Under the pieces are notes generated by a model that was not told the DNA's origin, did no database searches, and was given only the letters and a program-made list of their open reading frames with translations. A stretch of 64,000 nucleotides of DNA from Flavobacterium branchiicola (GTDB lineage Bacteria; Bacteroidota; Bacteroidia; Flavobacteriales; Flavobacteriaceae): contig NZ_JAGYWA010000003.1 in NCBI RefSeq assembly GCF_018383905.1, positions 512,917 through 576,916 on the forward strand, in the 5' to 3' direction. The translations under genes and the position numbers were made by a program. Shown piece after piece: positions 31,798-40,016 of this stretch. Every line of letters begins with the position of its first letter. Within the stretch, counting starts at the first letter, position 1.

Positions 31798-32238
31798 TCA
31801 TTTTTTCAACTTATTAGATAAATGAACTGCTGTCAAGACAAATCCATTTTTAAGATATACTTTTTGTGCTGTATTGTTGGTAAAAGCGGTATCTAAAACA
31901 ACATAATCTTTGTTGAGCGCTATGGCAATTTCTTCGACGTGTTTTAATAATTCTGTCGCAAAACCTTTTCCGCGATAATCTTCCAGAGTACAAAGATCAT
32001 CAATGTAAATAATGTTACCGCTGTGCAGCGAAGTCATAATTCGATAACCTGCAAAGGCAACAATTTTATTTTGATCTACTATTCCGGCGATGCTATATTT
32101 TTCATTTTTCATCATTTCGGTAATAGTGGGCTTCCATTTTGTTTTATCCAAATGCGGTCTTAAAACAAAAGCAACGTCCCAGCATTGTTCAATTTCTAAT
32201 TCGGTTTCAATTTTTTTGATTTGATAAGTAGCCTCCAT
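31798..32238 (-). CDS. GNAT acetyltransferase
   Basis: The protein has 146 aa with the GNAT core: IVAFAGYRIMTSLHSGNIIYIDDLCTLEDYRGKGFATELLKHV, with RGKGFA as the acetyl-CoA loop, and AQKVYLKNGFVLTAVHLSNKL. Usual length for a stand-alone enzyme. No partner gene gives a clue to the substrate. The gap 31666-31797 holds an imperfect inverted repeat (GGGACAAAGGGGCAAAGGTTC and AGGCTTTGCCCC) that could terminate the HxlR transcript and this gene. Confidence 0.88.
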   Translation of the reverse strand: MEATYQIKKIETELEIEQCWDVAFVLRPHLDKTKWKPTITEMMKNEKYSIAGIVDQNKIVAFAGYRIMTSLHSGNIIYIDDLCTLEDYRGKGFATELLKHVEEIAIALNKDYVVLDTAFTNNTAQKVYLKNGFVLTAVHLSNKLKK

Positions 32239-32320
32239 AATTTTGTTTTTTATTCAAAATTAAGGGAGTAAGCCAAAACTGAAATAACCCAATTTAAAAA
32301 TCAATACTAGCCCAACGGAA

Positions 32321-33781
32321 TTATTCTAAGGTGTTTTTTAGAATAGTAAACGCGTTCTCCATTTCATTTTCATTTAAAGAGGCAAAACCCATTCTTATCC
32401 CATTTGACTGAAAAAATTCATTCTTGTAAAATTTCCCGTTACTAATCGAAAGTCCATTTTTTAAAGCAGCATCAGACATTTTTTCGATATTAATACTTTG
32501 CTCAAAATTTGCCCAAACTGCCAGTCCGCCTTCCGGAGTTTTAAATTCTATCTGATTTTTAAAATCCGATTGAAGAATTGCACAAAAGTGATTTCTGCGT
32601 TGTTTGTAAATCTTTAAAGATTTTCTAAAATGACGTTCCATTTCTCCATTTTCAAACATTACGGCAAAAGCTTCTTCCAAAAGAGTATCACCCTGTCTGT
32701 CAATCATTTTTCTTAAAGATGCTGCGGCTTCAATAAAAGCAGGTGGTCCAATCATGAAACCAATTCGTAATGCGGGCGCAAAAGTTTTTGAAATTGATCC
32801 AATATAAATCACATTCTGATTGTGATCAATACTTGCCAATGGCAAATAAGGTTTATTGTCGTAATGAAAATCAAAATCATAATCGTCTTCAATAATCGCA
32901 AAACGATATTCTTTGGCCAGATTCAATAGTTTTAAGCGGCGCTCCATACTCATCGTAACGCCTGTGGGACAATGATGATGCGGAATAATATAAACAGCTT
33001 TTAACTTTTTATGTTGCAAAACTTCTTCCAGATAATCCGTGTCCATTCCGTTATCATCAACCGGAATTCGTTCTAAATTGGCACCCGAATATTTGAAAGT
33101 TTCATCGGCTGTGGTAAAACTGGAAACTCCAACTGCAATAGCATCATCTGGATTCAAAATTAATTGTGATGCGAGATAAATTCCCATCTGACTTCCTTTT
33201 GTAATAATGATATTTTCTGGAGAAACCACCAAACCGCGGGTATTCGAAAGGTAATGACAAATAGCAATTCGAAGATTTTCAGATCCCATTGTACTTCCGT
33301 ATTTCAGGAAATTTTTGCCATAGAATTTTCGGGATAAACTTCTGTATTCCCGCATTAGCAGATCTATTGGAGCTAAGCGAACATCGGGAAAACCATCATC
33401 AATAGTTATTGACGCTTTTTGAATAATTTTATTTGAGATTTCATTTTTGAACTTATTCTGCCAGATAAAACCTTTTTCATCCTTATTTTGATTCGCTTCC
33501 GGCAATTTCAGGGTTGAAATGACAGGCAATTTCGAAAGTACAAAAATCCCTTTTCTCCCGATAGATTCAGCCCAACCCTGACTTATTAGTTCTTCATAAG
33601 CCAATTTTACCGTATTTCTGTTAATTCCGATAAGTTCTGCTAACACGCGGGAACTAGGCAAAATATCTGATGGTTTCAGCGTTCCGTTTGTAATAAGCGT
33701 GATAAAAGTATTGCAAACCTGAATATAAAGCGTAACGGAAGATTTGCGATCAATTTGAATTAATGATTTGTATGGCAACAT
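32321..33781 (-). CDS. MocR-type regulator (GntR helix-turn-helix fused with aminotransferase domain)
   Basis: The protein has 486 aa. The N-terminal GntR winged helix (SSRVLAELIGINRNTVKLAYEELISQGW) spans about residues 20-75. The C-terminal domain is type I aminotransferase-like, with the PLP lysine in IYIGSISKTFAPALRIGF. MocR proteins use PLP as an effector, as PdxR and GabR do. It is divergent from a DoxX gene (33859), which may be its target. A second MocR (57499) shows about the same architecture, so the genome has several such regulators. Confidence 0.9.
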   Translation of the reverse strand: MLPYKSLIQIDRKSSVTLYIQVCNTFITLITNGTLKPSDILPSSRVLAELIGINRNTVKLAYEELISQGWAESIGRKGIFVLSKLPVISTLKLPEANQNKDEKGFIWQNKFKNEISNKIIQKASITIDDGFPDVRLAPIDLLMREYRSLSRKFYGKNFLKYGSTMGSENLRIAICHYLSNTRGLVVSPENIIITKGSQMGIYLASQLILNPDDAIAVGVSSFTTADETFKYSGANLERIPVDDNGMDTDYLEEVLQHKKLKAVYIIPHHHCPTGVTMSMERRLKLLNLAKEYRFAIIEDDYDFDFHYDNKPYLPLASIDHNQNVIYIGSISKTFAPALRIGFMIGPPAFIEAAASLRKMIDRQGDTLLEEAFAVMFENGEMERHFRKSLKIYKQRRNHFCAILQSDFKNQIEFKTPEGGLAVWANFEQSINIEKMSDAALKNGLSISNGKFYKNEFFQSNGIRMGFASLNENEMENAFTILKNTLE

Positions 33782-33858
33782 CTGGGCTGTAGTTTTTATA
33801 AAAATTGGTACACAAAGTTACCCAACATCTTTTTACTTTTACATAAAAATCAACACAA

Positions 33859-34287
33859 ATGAAAAATATCTCGTTACAGAATACCGGTTTTATATTAAGA
33901 CTCTTTTTAGGAATCACCATGCTTTCTGCTGTTGCCGATCGTTTTGGATTTTGGGGTGCGCCAGGAGCGCCGGGTGTAGCCTGGGGAAACTGGGAAAACT
34001 TTATTGCTTATACGCAAACCCTGAATTCTTATGCCGGTAAAGCATTAGCCGGGGTTTTGGGTGCGACTGCTACTTTTTTCGAAATTGCGTTTGGTCTGCT
34101 TTTAATCATCGGATTTAAAACCCGATATGCAGCTTTAGGAACAGCAGGATTAATGCTCCTTTTTGCAGTTTCTATGACAATCGCAATTTCTATAAAAGCA
34201 CCTTTAGATTATTCTGTTTTTACCAGTTTTGCCGCTGCATTGGTACTTTCCTCAATTGAGAAAACTTCTTTTGCTTTGAAAAATTAG
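33859..34287 (+). CDS. DoxX-family membrane protein
   Basis: The protein has 142 aa and four hydrophobic segments (FILRLFLGITMLSAVADRFGFWG; AGVLGATATFFEIAFGLLLIIGF; GTAGLMLLFAVSMTIAIS; FAAALVLSSIE). It begins MKNISLQ. DoxX-type proteins act with redox enzymes in the membrane. It is divergent from the MocR gene across 77 bases, so control by the MocR protein is likely. It has a longer first loop than the DoxX at 25592 (FGFWGAPGAPGVAWG), typical of the DoxX-like subgroup. Confidence 0.85.
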   Translation: MKNISLQNTGFILRLFLGITMLSAVADRFGFWGAPGAPGVAWGNWENFIAYTQTLNSYAGKALAGVLGATATFFEIAFGLLLIIGFKTRYAALGTAGLMLLFAVSMTIAISIKAPLDYSVFTSFAAALVLSSIEKTSFALKN

Positions 34288-34302
34288 TTTTTTTTAGCTG
34301 CT

Positions 34303-34378
34303 AAGGGACTGAGGGACTAAGACGCTAAGGTTCTGAGGTGCTTAGTCCCTTAGAATCTTAGTACCTTAGAACCTCAAA
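34303..34378. terminator. Inverted repeat between DoxX and antiporter genes
   Basis: CTAAGGGACTGAGGGACTAAG and CTTAGTCCCTTAGAATCTTAG are inverted relatives forming a long hairpin between convergent genes; AGGTTCTGAGG also pairs with CCTTAGAACCT. Related CTAAGGTTCTAAG sequence is found at 63248-63280. Confidence 0.6.
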
Positions 34379-34384
34379 AAAAAA

Positions 34385-35986
34385 CTACTCCTCATACATT
34401 TCCATCCAAAGGCGGGTTTCTTCAAGATCAAGTTCTTTTTCGATTTTGCGGAAGATTTCTTCATTGACTTCGCCTTTCTTGTGCATGATTTCCAGTTTGG
34501 CTCTTTCTACATTCAGCAAATCAATTTGTACTTTGGTAAAGTCGTTAAAAATCTCCCCTCCCATTACTTTTCCATTTCCGAAGAAATTCGCGGGAAGTTC
34601 TGTTTTCTGCAAACGGTTAAATTTTACTTCATATTTACTTTTAATATTATGAAGCAATTCGTCATTGAGTAACGAGAAATTATCTTCGATATGAGCAATC
34701 GTTTCAGAGACGATTACATTTCTGATTGTATATTCCTCAGCTAAAATCGAATAAGGCTGTAATTTTAATTTTCGAATAAGCCACGGAAGTGTTAATCCCT
34801 GAATTACCAATGTTGAAAGTATCACACAAAAAACCAAATAGATAATCAGGTTTCGCAGCGGAAATTCTTCTTTTTCATTCAACATTAAAGGCAAAGCCAA
34901 AGCAGCAGCCATAGAAACCACACCACGCATTCCCGACCAGCCAAAAATGATCATGTTTCTATAATCAAATTCTTCTTTCTCGCGTATTCTTTTACTTAAA
35001 AATCTTGGCAGTAAAGTTGCCGGAACAATCCATAAAAAACGCACCAAAACGACCACAATACTTATTGTCGCTCCCCAAATAAATAAAGAAGTCCCGGAAT
35101 AATTACTAATTCCGGTTATAATGTGGCGAAGCTGTAAACCAATTAATATAAAAATTAAACCGTTTAAAATACTGGTCAGAATACTCCAGATAGTTCCCGT
35201 CATGATTCGGCTTTCGTGCGTAAAAATAGTACCGGAACGTGCCGATAGAAAAAGTCCTGTAGTTACTACGGCAAGTACTCCGGAACATTCAAAATGTTCT
35301 GCAATTAAATAAGAGGCGAAAGGCGTTAAAAGAGTCAAAGTTGCTTCGATAACATCATCGCAAACAAATCTTTTATGAATAAAACTCATTACATAACCCA
35401 CTCCCAGACCTACTGCAATTCCTAAAGTAGACATGATAAAGAAATTTAATCCTGCCTGCCAAAGCACAAAATTTCCGGCAACAATTGCAGTAAGTGCGTA
35501 TTTGTAAGCCACAAGTCCACTGGCGTCATTTAGCAGACTTTCGCCTTCAAGAATCGCAATCAAACGCGGATGTAAACCAAGTCCTTTGGTAATAGAAGTT
35601 GCCGAAACAGCATCTGGAGGCGAAACAATGGCGCCAAGCAAAAAGGCTAACGGCCAGGAAATATCTTCAATTAACCAATGTGCTGCAACCGCAACCGAAA
35701 TAGTCGTAAATAAAACCAAACCAACTGCCGCAAGCGTAATCGGGCGAATGGTATGTTTAAACTCTGACCAACTTGTATACCATGCCGCATGATACAATAA
35801 AGGCGGTAAAAAGATAATAAAAACCACATCGGGGTTTAAGGTAACAATTGGGAGTCCAGGAACTATACTTATTATAACCCCGCAAAGTACCAGAACTATA
35901 GGAACAGGAAAATTGTACCGTTTACTTATTAAGCTTAAAAAAGCAACTCCAAACAGTAACATGATAATTACGGTAATATTTTCCAT
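34385..35986 (-). CDS. CPA1-family Na+/H+ antiporter
   Basis: The protein has 533 aa with about twelve membrane segments followed by a cytosolic tail of about 120 residues. The CPA1/NhaP signature LGAIVSPPDAVSATSI is present with the ion-binding aspartate, plus EGESLLNDASGLVAY and GWSGMRGVVSMAAALALPL. It exchanges sodium (or potassium) for protons at the inner membrane and supports pH and salt tolerance. Single gene. A 240-base gap separates it from the divergent ribB. Confidence 0.92.
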   Translation of the reverse strand: MENITVIIMLLFGVAFLSLISKRYNFPVPIVLVLCGVIISIVPGLPIVTLNPDVVFIIFLPPLLYHAAWYTSWSEFKHTIRPITLAAVGLVLFTTISVAVAAHWLIEDISWPLAFLLGAIVSPPDAVSATSITKGLGLHPRLIAILEGESLLNDASGLVAYKYALTAIVAGNFVLWQAGLNFFIMSTLGIAVGLGVGYVMSFIHKRFVCDDVIEATLTLLTPFASYLIAEHFECSGVLAVVTTGLFLSARSGTIFTHESRIMTGTIWSILTSILNGLIFILIGLQLRHIITGISNYSGTSLFIWGATISIVVVLVRFLWIVPATLLPRFLSKRIREKEEFDYRNMIIFGWSGMRGVVSMAAALALPLMLNEKEEFPLRNLIIYLVFCVILSTLVIQGLTLPWLIRKLKLQPYSILAEEYTIRNVIVSETIAHIEDNFSLLNDELLHNIKSKYEVKFNRLQKTELPANFFGNGKVMGGEIFNDFTKVQIDLLNVERAKLEIMHKKGEVNEEIFRKIEKELDLEETRLWMEMYEE

Positions 35987-36179
35987 TTTCGAGATTGTTT
36001 TTGGTTGTCTAACTTTTATTAGACCTGGATATGGGCACTAAATTAATATTTAATGAGAACTAAATTAAAATTTCACTAAAAAAGTTAAAAGGGAATTTAT
36101 TCATTAAAATTTTGTTTATCTAACACAAAAGAGATCCTATTTATTGACTTACATCAAACTTTTCTACTTGAAACAATTC

Positions 36180-36187
36180 TAGATTTG
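36180..36187 (+). promoter_or_regulatory. -7 box before ribB
   Basis: TAGATTTG matches TAnnTTTG 41 bases before the ribB start. No convincing -33 box at the usual spacing. Confidence 0.4.
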
Positions 36188-36228
36188 TCTTTTAAACCAG
36201 TTTACAACAATTCAAAAAATATACTAAA

Positions 36229-36891
36229 ATGATAGCTACAGAATTAAGTCCGTTAACAGAATTTGGAATCTCAAGCCGAGAGCGTGTCGAAAATGCTTTG
36301 GAACATCTTAAAAACGGAAAAGGGATTATAGTAACCGATGATGAAAATCGTGAAAACGAAGGTGATCTTATATTTTCTGCACAACATATAAATGTTCCCG
36401 ATATGGCTTTAATAATTCGCGAATGCAGTGGAATTGTCTGTTTGTGTCTCACTAATGAAAAAGCAAATCAACTTGAACTTCCTTATATGGTTAAAGAAAA
36501 TACAAGCAGTTTTCAGACGCCTTTTACAATTACAATTGAAGCTAGAAATGGTGTAACAACGGGCGTTTCTGCGCAAGACAGAATTACAACTATAAAAACT
36601 GCGATTGCATCAAATGCAAAACCGGGAGATCTCGCACGCCCCGGACATATTTTTCCTCTTCGCGCCAGCGACAATGGTGTTCTGGAACGAAATGGTCATA
36701 CAGAAGCAAGTGTAGACCTGATGAAATTAGCCAAACTACAACCGGAAGCCGTACTTTGCGAATTGATGAACGAAGACGGCAGCATGGCAAAACTGGACAA
36801 AATTATTAGCTTTGCACAGCAACACCATTTAAAAGTTTTATCTATTGAAGATATTATCTATTACCGAAAATTCGTAAGAGATTATAAATAA
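36229..36891 (+). CDS. ribB: 3,4-dihydroxy-2-butanone-4-phosphate synthase
   Basis: The protein has 220 aa, the length of a stand-alone RibB without the GTP cyclohydrolase II half. The active-site loop [18 protein letters not shown] and the REC..GIVCL region are intact, as are TTGVSAQDR and [22 protein letters not shown]. It converts ribulose 5-phosphate to the four-carbon riboflavin precursor. TAGATTTG at 36180-36187 is a probable -7 box. The 5' leader is under 50 bases and shows no FMN riboswitch fold. It is followed after 2 bases by a Crp/Fnr regulator, so the two are co-transcribed. Confidence 0.93.
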   Translation: MIATELSPLTEFGISSRERVENALEHLKNGKGIIVTDDENRENEGDLIFSAQHINVPDMALIIRECSGIVCLCLTNEKANQLELPYMVKENTSSFQTPFTITIEARNGVTTGVSAQDRITTIKTAIASNAKPGDLARPGHIFPLRASDNGVLERNGHTEASVDLMKLAKLQPEAVLCELMNEDGSMAKLDKIISFAQQHHLKVLSIEDIIYYRKFVRDYK

Positions 36892-36893
36892 AG

Positions 36894-37466
36894 ATGATAT
36901 ACGAACAACTTGGAAATTACATCAAAAAAAACATCGAAGTTTCGAGCGAGGATTTAAGCACGATTCTTTCTTATTTTAAACCTTTAAAGAAAAGTAAAAA
37001 TGACCTTTTACTTGTTCAGGGACAAACAAGCCAACAGACTTTTTTTGTTGGAAAAGGCTGTCTGCGCATATTTTTTATTAATGAAGAAGGAAAAGATGTA
37101 ACCCGATATATTGCTTTTGAAAATCAATTTGCTACGGCATTAGTAAGTTTTATAACAAAAATGCCGGCAGCGGAAAATATTCAGGTTATCGAAAAATCTG
37201 AATTACTAACTATCTCGCATGAAGATTTTAATTATCTAATGAAAATTATTCCGCAATGGAGGGAATTTTACAGTAATTATCTCGAAAAAGCCTATGTAAA
37301 CAATGCCAATCGTTTACTGTCTTTTACTACGATGGATGCTCTGGAAAGATACAATCAGCTTCTAAAAATAAATCCTGCCATTGTAAAAAGGCTTCCGAAT
37401 AAAATAGTGGCTTCGTATATTAATATTTCGCAAGAAACTTTAAGTCGGCTGAAATCTAAAATTTAA
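36894..37466 (+). CDS. Crp/Fnr-family regulator
   Basis: The protein has 190 aa. A cyclic-nucleotide-binding-like beta-roll covers about residues 25-115 (LLVQGQTSQQTFFVGKGCLRIFFINEEGKDVTRYI). A short C-terminal helix-turn-helix follows (LPNKIVASYINISQETLSRLKSKI). This is the usual Bacteroidota form. The cAMP-contact residues are not evident, so the effector is unknown. Translation starts 2 bases after ribB stops, which is an unusual neighbour; it may sense a flavin or redox signal, but that is speculation. Confidence 0.87.
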   Translation: MIYEQLGNYIKKNIEVSSEDLSTILSYFKPLKKSKNDLLLVQGQTSQQTFFVGKGCLRIFFINEEGKDVTRYIAFENQFATALVSFITKMPAAENIQVIEKSELLTISHEDFNYLMKIIPQWREFYSNYLEKAYVNNANRLLSFTTMDALERYNQLLKINPAIVKRLPNKIVASYINISQETLSRLKSKI

Positions 37467-37468
37467 AC

Positions 37469-37510
37469 AAAAACCCCAATACTTTTTAGAAAAAAAGTAT
37501 TGGGGTTTTT
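37469..37510 (+). terminator. Strong terminator after the ribB-regulator operon
   Basis: AAAAACCCCAATACTTTTT and AAAAAGTATTGGGGTTTTT form a near-perfect stem with a short AGAA-type loop. Confidence 0.9.
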
Positions 37511-37588
37511 CCTTTTTATTATTTTCCTTCTCAACATTAAAATAACATTAAAATACGCTTAATTAGAAAAATTTCTAGGCGAAACAGG

Positions 37589-37618
37589 TTGATTTACTCT
37601 TTTTAATATTTACATTTG
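37589..37618 (+). promoter_or_regulatory. Promoter of the iron-uptake block
   Basis: TTG (37589-37591) and TACATTTG (37611-37618) are 19 bases apart, 100 bases before the ankyrin gene. No Fur-like 19-bp dyad was recognised by eye. Confidence 0.6.
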
Positions 37619-37717
37619 CGTTATTTTTATTTATTCTAAATAGAATTCTAAAAAGAAGATTTAATTACCCTATTTTAAAGGAAATCTAATTGTCTTAAAA
37701 ATTGTAAAACCCGAAAT

Positions 37718-39196
37718 ATGAAAAAGAATATTTTTCTTTCTTTCGCACTGGCTGCCACTTTATTTGTTAGTGCTCAACAAAAAAACGCATTATTAGAGCA
37801 ATCTTTCTGGAAAACAGCTCCGGATGTAAACGCTGTCAAAGCCGAAATTACTAAAGGAAATAATCCCGCAGAAGCAAATGCAAATGCTTTTGATGTTACT
37901 ACTCTTGCAATCAATAATGATGCGCCATTGGCTACCATAAAATTCTTATTGGACCAACCAGGTAATCCGGTAAATAAATCTACTCACGATAATCGTATTT
38001 ATTTGCACTGGGCTGCTTACAAGGGCAATACAGAATTGGTTCAGTATTTAATTGAAAAAGGTTCCGATATTAATCTTGAAGACAGTCACGGTACTACTCC
38101 ACTTGTTTTTGCTGCAACCAGCGGACAATCTGATCCGGCTCTTTTTGAGGCTTTCTTTAAAGCAGGAATTGATCCTAAGAAAAAATATAAAGACGGAGAA
38201 AATCTTCTTCTTTTAGGAATCGCATCTGATAAAGAATTAAAACTGGCTGATTTTTTAACTACAAAAGGTTTATCGCTAAAAGACGTTGATAACAATGGTA
38301 ACACGGCTTTTAATTATGCTGCCAGAACCGGGAACATTGCGCTTTTGAAAAAACTGTTAGAAAGAAAAGTAAAATATACTGATAATGCACTTTTAATTGC
38401 CACTCAGGGAAATCGTAGAGAAACAACTTCTCTTGACGCTTATAAATTTTTAGTTGAAGAACTAAAACTGAAACCAACCGTAACTGGAAAATCTGGAGAA
38501 AATGTACTTCTTTTATTGGCTGGAAAACCAAATCAGAAAGAAATTATCGCCTATTTCCTTGCAAAAGGTGTTGATGCTAATAAAGTAAATAATGACGGAA
38601 ATACTCCTTTTATGATTGCTGCCGGTGCAAGAGAAAATGGAGCTTTAGAATTATTATTGCCTGTTGCAAAAAACATCAATTTAAAAAATGCAAAAGGTGA
38701 ATCGGCTTTAACAATGGCTGTAAAATCAGGAACTCCCGATGCTATTGCGCTTCTTTTAGGAAAAGGTGCCGATGTAAATGTTACGGATAAAGATGGCAAT
38801 AACTTAGGTTTCTACTTAGTTCAGTCTTACAGACCAGATCCAAAACAAGATACTTTTGATGCTAAAGCAAAATTACTTCAGGAAAAAGGTTTAAATCTTG
38901 CCGCTCCTCAAAAAGACGGAAGTACATTATATCATTATGCTGCTGCTAAAAACGAACTTTCTTTATTGAAAAAATTGGCTCCGCTAAACATTGATGTGAA
39001 TGCTAAAAACAAAGACGGAATCACGGCGCTTCACAAAGCGGCAATGGTCGCAAAAGACGATTCTGTTTTGAAATACTTGCTTTCAATTGGTGCTAAAAAA
39101 GACATTACTACAGAATTTGACGAAAGTGCTTATGCGCTTGCAAAAGAAAATGAGTCTTTGACAAAACAAAATGTATCAATCGAATTTTTAAAATAA
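37718..39196 (+). CDS. Exported ankyrin-repeat protein
   Basis: The protein has 492 aa with a signal peptide (FLSFALAATLFVSAQQ). Repeated ankyrin units run through the whole protein, for example NRIYLHWAAYKGNTELVQYLIEKGSDIN, NGNTAFNYAARTGNIALLKKLL and KGESALTMAVKSGTPDAIALLLGKGADVN, about ten to twelve in all. Ankyrin repeats bind other proteins; this one is periplasmic or extracellular. It leads a plus-strand block with DUF2271, PepSY, ApbE, TonB and DUF4374 genes. A plausible role is a scaffold or protective partner of that uptake system, similar to AnkB in peroxide defence, but neither is shown. Confidence 0.85.
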   Translation: MKKNIFLSFALAATLFVSAQQKNALLEQSFWKTAPDVNAVKAEITKGNNPAEANANAFDVTTLAINNDAPLATIKFLLDQPGNPVNKSTHDNRIYLHWAAYKGNTELVQYLIEKGSDINLEDSHGTTPLVFAATSGQSDPALFEAFFKAGIDPKKKYKDGENLLLLGIASDKELKLADFLTTKGLSLKDVDNNGNTAFNYAARTGNIALLKKLLERKVKYTDNALLIATQGNRRETTSLDAYKFLVEELKLKPTVTGKSGENVLLLLAGKPNQKEIIAYFLAKGVDANKVNNDGNTPFMIAAGARENGALELLLPVAKNINLKNAKGESALTMAVKSGTPDAIALLLGKGADVNVTDKDGNNLGFYLVQSYRPDPKQDTFDAKAKLLQEKGLNLAAPQKDGSTLYHYAAAKNELSLLKKLAPLNIDVNAKNKDGITALHKAAMVAKDDSVLKYLLSIGAKKDITTEFDESAYALAKENESLTKQNVSIEFLK

Positions 39197-39277
39197 TATC
39201 TTTTAAATTCCAAACTTTAAATTCCAAATTCCAATCTTGAAAATTAAACTTTCAAGATGATAATAAAACAAAAATAA

Positions 39278-39760
39278 ATGAAATCTATACTTAAAATTGC
39301 GCTTACAGCTACTCTTATCTGCCTAATCTCTTTTCAGTCAAACGCACAGGCGAACAAATATAAATGCATGCTTCAAATGGCAAATTATATGGGCGAAGGC
39401 GCTTATATCGTAGTTTCTTTGATTAATCCACAGGGAGAATATGAGAAAACACTTTATGTAATGGGCGATGATAAAAAATGGTACAAATCATTAAAAGAGT
39501 GGAATAAATTTCAAACTCAGAAACCTGCTGATATCAGTGCAAAAACTGGAGCTTCTGTTACTGGCGGAGATCGCAGCATAACGACAATCGAAATTGACGA
39601 TTCTAAAATTAATAAAGGATACAAACTACGATTTGAATCGGCTGTTGAAGATCAGAAATATTATGTAAGTGATTTAGAAATTCCGTTGACAACTGCCGGA
39701 CTTGCTGATAAAACGGAAGGTAAAGGTTATATCAGATATGTAAGATTAAACAAAATTTAA
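39278..39760 (+). CDS. DUF2271 protein with possible flavinylation motif
   Basis: The protein has 160 aa with a signal peptide (ICLISFQSNAQA). A DUF2271 beta domain follows (VVSLINPQGEYEKTLYVMGDDKKWYKSL). Residues 86-99 read ISAKTGASVTGGDR. TGAS (90-93) fits the [ST]-G-A-[ST] core to which ApbE transfers FMN in other flavinylated proteins, so Ser93 may carry FMN. ApbE is encoded in this block (42375-43415), as is a PepSY-flavodoxin reductase. DUF2271 genes are known neighbours of PepSY and ApbE. An electron carrier between the inner membrane reductase and periplasmic ferric iron is the favoured reading. Confidence 0.8.
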   Translation: MKSILKIALTATLICLISFQSNAQANKYKCMLQMANYMGEGAYIVVSLINPQGEYEKTLYVMGDDKKWYKSLKEWNKFQTQKPADISAKTGASVTGGDRSITTIEIDDSKINKGYKLRFESAVEDQKYYVSDLEIPLTTAGLADKTEGKGYIRYVRLNKI

Positions 39761-39765
39761 TACTC

Positions 39766-39941
39766 TAGGTATATTTTTAAACACATAGAAACATAGTTTT
39801 TTGTGTCGAAAAAGAGAATAGAAGAAACAAGTTTCCACACATAGCTATGTTTGTTAATGCAAGTGAAACGCCTTTTTTAAACTTTGAATACTATGTTTCT
39901 ATGTGTTAAAAAGTTTTTTTTCTTAATTTCAGCCAACGTTT
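39766..39941 (-). repeat. Family A element, copy A3
   Basis: It is in the opposite orientation to A2, with AACACATAGAAACATAG at about 39780, CACACATAGCTATGTTTG, AAGTGAAACGCC and TATGTTTCTATGTGTT. The right end is TTTCAGCCAACG. The left terminus is degenerate. It separates the DUF2271 and PepSY genes. Confidence 0.8.
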
Positions 39942-39986
39942 TTTTATTTAACGAAGAACAAAATTTAATACCTTACATCCCTCAAC

Positions 39987-39994
39987 TATATTTG
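39987..39994 (+). promoter_or_regulatory. -7 box before the PepSY reductase gene
   Basis: TATATTTG matches TAnnTTTG, 22 bases before the start codon. Confidence 0.5.
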
Positions 39995-40016
39995 ATTACC
40001 ATTTAGCTTACATTCA

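Noticed and set aside
36188..36228. FMN riboswitch before ribB
   Set aside because: The leader after the -7 box is only about 40 bases and lacks the conserved multi-helix RFN core.
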